Shown here in pieces: positions 57,477 through 64,000 of a stretch of DNA of 64,000 nucleotides. The notes below the pieces were generated by a model. The model did not search any database and was not told where the DNA came from. It saw only the letters and a program-made list of their open reading frames with translations. The stretch is from Aquilaria yunnanensis (lineage: Eukaryota > Streptophyta > Magnoliopsida > Malvales > Thymelaeaceae): the NCBI GenBank assembly GCA_039654915.1, contig CM077597.1, forward strand, positions 88,228,001-88,292,000. Reading direction: 5' to 3'. The position numbers and the translations under genes are program-made. Numbering within the stretch: the stretch's first letter is position 1; the number at the start of each line of letters is the position of its first letter.

Positions 57477-57988
57477 TGTGACGACCCAAGTCCAGAACCT
57501 GCTTACAAAACACCTACCCACACCATATAGGATATCCTTTGGAAAAAAAAATAAGCATTGGGTGATCAAGCTCTAAGACTTGGAGTTATATATACACATA
57601 AAAAATAGCATAGACTTTCCATGTGGGATATGGGTTGTCACAATCTCCCCCACTTATATGCCCAACATCCTCGTTGGGCCACAAATAGATCCAAAATCGT
57701 GAGCCCAATAAGTAATGGATATGAACTGTACATGAAACAGACAAACCAGAATTGGGCCTCGGCATGTACAGAATCAAAAGTACGGCCCACACCATCACAA
57801 AACCAGGTTGGCTCTAATACCATTGGTGATAACCTAAGTCCAGAACCGGTTCACGGAACATCTATCCACACCACATGGGCTATCATTCGGAAAAGGATAA
57901 GCACTGGGTGATCAATCTCTAAGACTTGAAGTCATATATACACATCAAAAATCACTTAGACTACCCATGTGGGATATGGGGTGTCATA
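57477..57988 (-). mobile_element. TRIM (terminal-repeat retrotransposon in miniature)
   Basis: Two direct terminal repeats of about 165 bases (57477-57642 and 57827-57988) share AAGTCCAGAACC, GGGTGATCAA, CTCTAAGACTTG and ATGTGGGATATGGG. The element is flanked by perfect 5-base duplications GTTCT (57472-57476 and 57989-57993). Orientation is minus: next to the right repeat, read on the minus strand, is CCAATGGTATTAGAGCC, close to the initiator-Met tRNA primer site TGGTATCAGAGC. Next to the left repeat is the purine tract GTGGGGGAGAT. There is no coding capacity in the 184-base interior. Confidence 0.9.
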
Positions 57989-58325
57989 GTTCTTGACGTA
58001 AAAATCTTTCCCAAGCACTACTGACGTGAATCCTAGAGATAATTGTAATTCCATTACACTTATGAATGGGAAAGAGTTAGCTGAAATGCAACCTAAGTCC
58101 AACAAAAAAAGGTTTCTCCCTTCAATGACCAAGAAGAATTCCAAGGAGGTGACTAAAGGTGATAAAAAAGAAGATACTGAGAGAAAGGTTCTTGGGCAAC
58201 AAAAGGACAAGGAGAAATTAGTTCCTATATCCACCACTTCATATCCTCAAAAGGTTCAAAAAAAAAAATGAGTGAGTAGTTTTCTAAATTTCTTAATATT
58301 TTTAAGAAGCTTGAGATTTAGATTC

Positions 58326-58872
58326 ATTTGATTGATGCTATTGAACAAATTTCTAATTATGCTAAGTTTATCAAGGATATTATCTCTAGGAAAAGGAAAT
58401 TTGGAGATTTTGAAACTATGTTTTTAACTGAGGATTGCAACACTATTTTACAAAAGAAATTGCCCCAAAAGTTGGAAGATCATGGTGGTTTTACTATTCC
58501 ATGTGTGATTTAGAACTCATATTTTAGCAAAGTTTTGTGTGATCTAGGGGCAAGCATTAATCTTATGTCTTTATCTATTTTTAAAAAATTATGAATAGGT
58601 GAAGTGAAACCCTTTACTATTTGTCTACAATTGGTTAATAGATCTTTCACTTATCTGAGAGGAATAATAGAGAATTTGCTTGTCCAAGTTAATAAATTTG
58701 TTTTACCTGTGAACTTTGTTGTTTTAAATATTGAAGAAGACCATGAGATACCTATTATTCTTGGTAGATCATTTTTTACTATAGGTGGAGCTTTGATTGA
58801 TGTGAAGTAGGGACAAGTTATTTTGAGAATTAAAGATGAGAAAGTAGTTTTCAACATATTCAAGACACTCTA
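58326..58872 (+). pseudogene. Athila-like retroviral-type aspartic protease domain, broken
   Basis: Plus strand, several stops. Recognisable pieces: LPQKLEDHGGFTIPCVI, CDLGASINLMSLSIFKKL with the active-site-like DLGA at 58541, then IIENLLVQVNKFVLPVNFVV and IPIILGRSFFTIGGALIDVK. This order matches the gag-pol protease of Athila-type Gypsy elements. Nonsense codons at 58511, 58592 and 58808 make it non-functional. Confidence 0.75.
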
Positions 58873-59200
58873 GCAGCCAAATAATGCACCAACTTATAAC
58901 CAAATTGATATGGTAACTCTATATGTGATAATAACAACTTTCTCATCTATTATTTCTAAAGATCCACTAATAACATGGCTAAAAGATAATGATGATGAGT
59001 GCAATTTTTTTGGAAAAGTCTTATATGGTTAGTGCTTTGAAATCTTTGACACCTTTGGAGTTAGTTTCCTCACCTTGCAAGTATGATCCCTTATTATTTC
59101 TTTTTGCCACATTGAGGACAATGTTATATTTAAGTTTAGGGGAAGTATTGGGGTTATGTAAAGTAACTTCATTCCAGTACTTGTCATTTATTTGTTTGAT

Positions 59201-59983
59201 TTTTTTATTTTCATTTTATTTTTTATTTATTTAGGTGAGGCTATTTGTTAGAGTACAGATGCCAATTCCTAAGAATTTTAAACCGACGATAAGAAATAAT
59301 GGAACAATTTAGTAAAAATAAAACAACTACATATAATGCATAGTTTGAACAGAATGAGAAAATATGTGCATTAGTAACTAAGCAACCATTTGCTTAGATT
59401 TCTTTGCAATCACAAACCAAACACTTGGTTTGTTTTTCTTTTTTTCCATTTGCCTTTCCCAAAAACTTCAAACATGATGATTAATAATGTCATGCCCTGA
59501 AACATAGCATAACACGGCCATGCCACTTTAACCAGATATGGGTGTCGAGGCAACCTGACCTGGGACCAGCCAGGCCTAGGTCTAGGTTATGGAGGACTGG
59601 GAACAGACTGACTTGAGGCGGGGAGGTCTTGGGCCAGTCCCGGGTCAGGTTTGTGGGTTTTTTTATTTTTTAAAAATTAAAAAAAATTGATTAATTATAT
59701 ATGTAATAAATATTTTTTAGGAAAACCATCACCTCCGGTGTAAGTTTTATTAAATAAAAAAGCCAAATGACACTTACAAATAATTAGAACATGCATTACA
59801 TTTTAAAATGACAAAAATGTTCCAACAATGATTAAAAATAAAAACTTATGATCTGTGCTTAACAGCATAGTCAGATCAAGTACAAACTATATGTACCAAG
59901 AAAAAATAAATTCATGTCTCTTTATTAAATATTACCTCGTCATCCAAACTCTTTTGGTCTTACTTTTGGAGTGCTGTGATGCC
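59201..59983. other. Repeat-rich sequence between Gypsy and hAT remnants
   Basis: No gene. 59530-59655 is GC-rich with CAGGCCTAGG/GGACTGGGAA/GGTCTTGGGCC words, as in some hAT subterminal regions, and may belong to the hAT element to its right. The rest is AT-rich. Confidence 0.4.
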
Positions 59984-62421
59984 CTAATCTCGATTGCACA
60001 CACATACTTTCACCACCTTGGGCATTAATCTGGATCGTTTCTCCGATATCACCCGTTTTCCTACACTAAACATTGCCTCGAATGCTACGGTGGTGACTAG
60101 AACAGCGACAATCTCCTATGTGATTATCGACAAGATCGGAAACCTTGGTTTCTTTTGTTTCCACCACTCCAATATGCTGACGTTGCTTGGCTTAAACGAC
60201 GTGTTGAGATAGTCATCGACCTTAGCTAGACTTGATATCGTCAGTTGGAGACGTTTCAGTATTTGGAGGGCCGGGTTGAATTTTGATGAGATCAATCTCC
60301 TTGGAGGCTCGGTTTAAGGAGCTTCGGATCTTACCTTATCTGAATGCCGCTCACAATATAACTTGTACAAAGAATACAAGTGCTTAGAAGCAGTAGCAGA
60401 CATAGCCAAAACATTTATATGAGACATTTCTAAATAAGTATGATAAATGACGTCAAGCAATATGGTTATCCCAATTAATTTGACATATGACTTGAGCAAA
60501 AAAGCAACTAAAAGGATAGGTGAAATGTTTTTAAAATACTAAAGCCATTTAGCCCGCATGGCTTCGATAGTCAATTTCAACAACTCATCATCTTTAAATA
60601 GATGTAAAGCATATGTAATGTTCACTAAATGAAGCAAAACTTGATGAATGGTTGGGTAGTAAACACTAAATAAAAATTTAGTTGCTTCGTAAAAAAACTT
60701 AGGCAATTCATCAATTTTAGAACATTTTTCCCATACTTCAGTCGTAAGGAATTCACAACCCATCTTTAAGTTCATGAAATGCATCAACAAATTTACATAC
60801 GAGTATGCATCTTACAACATCAAATATGTAGAGTTCCAGCAGGTTGCACAATCCAATTTAAATTGTTTATAAGAAAATGGTTTTTGATTTTCAAAACAAA
60901 ACCTTTTGAATTCACAAAGCACAGAGGGTCTTGATCTAAAAAACGTTAATGAGTTTTGAATAAGCGCAATTTTTTTTTGGGAAAAATTCTAAACCCTTTT
61001 GCACACAAAGGTTCAAAATATAACACATGCATCTAACGTGAAAGAATGCACCGTTGAGAGGTGGTTTCAATGCTTAGCTCAAAAGGCGAGCAGCAACATC
61101 ATTACTTAAAGCATTCTCAAATGAAATGCACAGGAGTTTGTCAGCAAAAAAATAATCACATAAAGCTTCTAAGATACAATTGTATATGTGATAACCAGTA
61201 TGAACAGTTTCAATGACTATAAATGATAAAATTCATTTTTGCATGACCCAATCAGAACCAATCCAATGAAAAGTAAGATAATAATATGACTAACTTACAG
61301 GTGATGTCCACATGTTAGAAGTAAATGTCACACAATGATCAAGAGCAGAAAAATGGGCTTGCAAATTTGATTTTTCAGCTTCAAATTGTTTAAAGCTTTC
61401 CTTCCTAACTATTTTCCCAGACACTTTTTTAAATGCAGGATTTAATCCAAGATTCTAGGTGCACATCTTCAGCTTGTGAAAGAGGCTTTTCAATAAGCAT
61501 CATCCAATTTATCATGCATTTTCTATAAGATTATTGGTTAAAACGAAATATACCTGACCCGCTGGCGCTAATTGTACTCTCAAGTTATGTTTGTCCTCTG
61601 AAACTAGTCGTGGCACTGGGGAGGACATTAAAAAGTTGATTTTCAATACGACACTTTAGCATTCCGGTGTCAAAATTCTTTCTATGTACCAACTTTTTCC
61701 CACAATGTTTACATTTCCTATACCTCGACTCCCCTTCATGTACGAGCTCATAATGCTCCCAAACCCAAGCCATTAGTCTCGAGGATTTACCTTGACCTTG
61801 GGTTTCCTCTATAGCGGATCCAAGACTTGTTGACGTCAGTTGTGTTGACGGATCCTCGGCCGCCGTAACATCCACCTCTTCAACATCATCATTGGATAAT
61901 TGATCGTCAAGACCAAAATCGTAATTCATCATATTGATTCTGGCATCATCATCGTGCAAGTCCTCAATTGAGATGCCTTTATCGGCCGGTTAAGAATGGC
62001 GACTGAACAAGCCTCGGAGGCCAGTGGTGCGGGAAGATGAACACCCAGTTCATTTTAACTTAAGTCAACTTAATCTAAAATGGTTTTAAATCTTTTTCAC
62101 CTAGAACCAATTTTATTTGAAAGCCAATATTATATAGATGTAATAATTCATTTGACACAAAATTTTAATCATGTTATTAAATTTCTATGAAATTTTCATT
62201 TCTAATGTTTAAAAAAGAAAAATTCATAAAAAATTAATAGTATTATAAAAGTTTTACAATCAATGGATTATTTCACTTAAATAATATTAACTTTCAAATA
62301 CAATTGGTTTCAAGTAAAAAAGATGTAAAAATAAAAATAAGTTATTTTAAATTAAGTTGGCTTAAGTTAAAACGAATTGACTAGAAGTCTCCATCGACCT
62401 GCCTTTTTCTCTTGAAGCCAT
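59984..62421 (-). pseudogene. hAT-family transposase pseudogene (BED zinc finger type)
   Basis: Minus-strand relic reading from about 62421 to 59984. In order: a MASREK start; an acidic stretch; a BED-type zinc finger (AWVWEHYELV ... CKHCGKKLVH) at 61950-61585; central pieces matching the hAT core (HVDIT-type segment, TFHWIGSDWV, FHVRCMCYILNLCVQKGLEF) at about 61330-61000; a helical segment at 60790-60539; and the C-terminal dimerisation domain (LEWWKQKKPRFPIL; VTTVAFEAMFSV; RSRLMPKVV) ending near 59984. Many stops and frameshifts are present, and a foldback MITE splits the N-terminus. Non-functional; terminal repeats not identified. Confidence 0.75.
62040..62395. mobile_element. Foldback MITE, copy 3 of 3
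   Basis: Best preserved member. The left end TTCATTTTAACTTAAGTCAA and the right end, read in reverse complement, CAATTCGTTTTAACTTAAGC pair closely. Arms of about 150 bases are imperfectly complementary. It is inserted in the N-terminal part of the hAT pseudogene, so it is younger than that element. Confidence 0.8.
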
Positions 62422-62792
62422 GACTTACACAGTAATAGAAGTGACTAATGCAAAATTAGGAGGAGATTATGAAGATATTATGAGGAGATTAGTAAGAAAT
62501 TTGAAAGAAACTAGCAAAAAAGCTAAAATGCTTGAAAGAAAATAGTAGAGGAAGAAGAGGGATTGAATTTTGGTGTGAGGGTAGAGTGCAAATAGCATTA
62601 ATATTTATAGGAGAGGGCCAAAAATTGTTTGGACAAAAAATGTCTTTAATTTTAGTTATTGGGAAAGGTGAAAGTGGAATTTTGGGGATCAAACTAAAGT
62701 AGAAAACCGTTGAGGGACTAAATGTTTAATTAACCTTTTTTTTAAAAAAAATTTTTTGCTGTAGGAGCCGTTAAACAACGGCAGGCCTGGAC
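62422..62792. other. Sequence upstream of the hAT pseudogene
   Basis: AT-rich, non-coding. Probably the 5' leader of the hAT element. Nothing else recognised. Confidence 0.4.
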
Positions 62793-62908
62793 TGTAAAGG
62801 CTCTCCTAGTATTTCCTCTACATAAAATGTTGAGGTAAGTGTTTCCCAAGTGTAACGGCTCTCCTAGTCGATTAATCAAGTAAGTGTTTGTTAAATTTAA
62901 GTACCTCA
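62793..62908. repeat. 58-bp imperfect tandem duplication
   Basis: TGTAAAGGCTCTCCTAGT at 62793 recurs as TGTAACGGCTCTCCTAGT at 62851, each followed by a GTAAGTGTTT block. Confidence 0.7.
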
Positions 62909-64000
62909 AGTTAGCGCCTTGTTAAGCAAGTAAGATAAGCTTAATTAAGTTAAGTGAGTTCCTAAGTGTGATTTGGCATAGTTAAGTCAAGACCATTAGT
63001 TATTCTAGCTTTTAGAATCATCCTAGTAAGCTTTGACAACTTGTGGCACTAAGTGTGTTATTGGGCCATTTGAATCTTAAGTGGCTAAAGTGTTCAAGAA
63101 AATTAAGTTTGGGAAGCTTTTAGTATCCTTTAGAACAAATAAAAGTGGTTTTGAGTGAGGGTTTGGTGAGCTATTTGAAGCTTTTGAAAGCTAGTGGACT
63201 TAGGTGCAAGGAGAAGGAAAAGTTGACTTGTTTACATATATGCAAGTCTTCTTCTTCCTTAGTCATTTGCAACTAACTCCAAATTTTCGTGGCTCCACTT
63301 CCTCTCCCAAAATCACAGCCCAAGCTTCCATTTTCTTGCAAGATTTCATCAAATTAAAGGGTGCCCAAGGTGTTAGAAGGATCACCAAGCTTGTTTGTGG
63401 TGTTCTAGCTCAAGTTTGCTCTTTGGAAGCTTGTTTTGGATCCAATTTTCGTGGGTAAGCTTCTTGAGTTTATTTGGATTGGTTCTAGGTTGTTTTAAGA
63501 GCTAGAAATGGTCTTGGTTTGATTGGTTTGGGTGCCAAATTGCTTTGGTTTTAGACTTGGAACTCAATGAAGCTTGTGGAGCTAGGAAAGCTTATGTTGC
63601 ATTGCTTGCTTGTGTGGCTAAATTGAGGTAAGGGTTTAAGTAATCAAGCTCAAATAATGCATGGTTTTGTAGTCTTGTGTGTGGGGATGAATTAGGAACA
63701 AGACCCATTAAGTTTGGATTAGAAACGAGAGAGTTTGAGTAGTTTATGTGCAAGAGCGACACGGACGCACAAACCCAGAAAAATCAAGTTGGCGACGCGT
63801 CGCCAATTCGTCCGTGAATTGGCGCCGCGTCGCCAGAAGCAATTGCTCCTTGGCGCCGCGTCGCCAAGTGGGATTTTGGCCTCATTTTCCGGCCATCCTA
63901 AGGTTAACTTAGGCTCTCGGTTTCTATTCCTAGGTTATCCTAAGAGGTTCCATAGCCTCGGTTGGGTCTAGAATTCATTCCTGAAGCGGGAATTTTGCAT
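62851..64000 (+). mobile_element. Probable LTR start running off the right edge
   Basis: TGTAACGGCTCTCC at 62851 resembles Gypsy LTR starts of the TGTAACGCCCC kind. Downstream sequence is non-coding with gene-like but unrecognised short frames (for example 63204-63458) and the GC palindromes at 63789-63867. No second LTR, primer site or flanking duplication can be seen because the window ends. Confidence 0.4.
63789..63867. repeat. Three GC-rich palindromic repeats
   Basis: TTGGCGACGCGTCGCCAA (63789-63806) is a perfect 18-base palindrome. TTGGCGCCGCGTCGCCA follows twice, near 63819 and 63850. All three lie within 80 bases in otherwise AT-rich sequence. Confidence 0.9.

Larger units (their letters stand above)
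53260..59200 (+). mobile_element. Degenerate Athila-like Ty3/Gypsy element, internally deleted, with two nested insertions
   Basis: A primer-binding-like site, TGCACCATTGCCGGGAAT (53270-53287), is a mutated form of the TGGCGCCGTTGCCGGGGA used by Athila elements. A gag-like reading follows in fragments with stops: ELERTIKSIRNERKMENQAK near 53470, FRQHDFESLYQA and YEDWVQNKMFHDGLD up to 54210. It resumes at 56923 (GYCPPQVKKKSSLEEMISAF, then NLEV) and at 58000 (VNPRDNCNSITLMNGKELAE). A protease-like domain lies at 58500-58860. Reverse transcriptase and integrase are missing. A GAGGACAATGTT...AGTTTAGGGGAAG tract (59113-59145) marks the 3' polypurine region. Dead element. Confidence 0.75.

Overview
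The window is eudicot-type nuclear plant DNA. It is AT-rich, has intron-containing genes with GT..AG junctions, and carries three plant-specific families: G-type (S-domain) and L-type lectin receptor kinases and a DUF247 protein. It is dominated by nested and decayed transposable elements. The species cannot be named from the sequence. There are no operons, rRNAs, tRNAs or CRISPR arrays.

Layout. (1) 1-18.5 kb is a tandem duplication of an S-domain receptor-like kinase gene with its 5' flank, both copies on the minus strand. Copy 1 is cut by the left edge (exon 1 only, open to base 1). Copy 2 (16195-13017) is complete, with seven exons encoding a predicted 822 residues. The two flanks match in blocks. 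The copy 1 flank is interrupted by a Stowaway element, a 1.4 kb solo LTR and a 3.9 kb insertion holding broken Caulimoviridae-like (endogenous pararetrovirus) genes. The copy 2 flank carries its own Stowaway and a TA microsatellite. (2) 21.1-25.2 kb holds a plus-strand DUF247 gene with a one-base frameshift and a minus-strand intronless L-type lectin receptor kinase whose kinase domain has lost the catalytic residues. A decayed fragment of a sister lectin kinase lies at 30.1-30.4 kb. (3) 25.9-35 kb is mostly transposon sequence, including a MULE with a 10-bp target duplication and a CACTA-like remnant. (4) 35.6-51.7 kb is a degenerate tandem repeat region with two broken defensin-like (cysteine-rich secreted peptide) genes and a 4.1 kb solo LTR with perfect 5-bp target duplications at the junction of two repeat units. 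(5) 52.03-52.55 kb holds a small two-exon gene for a putative secreted basic peptide of 100 residues, with a well placed TATA box. (6) 53.3-59.2 kb is a degenerate Athila-like Ty3/Gypsy element interrupted by a 2.7 kb solo LTR and a 512-bp TRIM, both with perfect target duplications. (7) 60-62.4 kb is a minus-strand hAT transposase pseudogene split by a foldback MITE. (8) 62.8-64 kb is repeat sequence, probably the start of another LTR, with GC-rich palindromes.

How it fits together. The genes belong to cell-surface perception and secreted-peptide families: two S-domain kinases, a lectin pseudokinase, a DUF247 protein, defensin-like peptides and a novel small peptide. This fits a fast-evolving recognition locus in which tandem duplication, pseudogenisation and transposon insertion have all been active. 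Only S-domain kinase copy 2, the lectin receptor gene and the small peptide gene look intact within the window.
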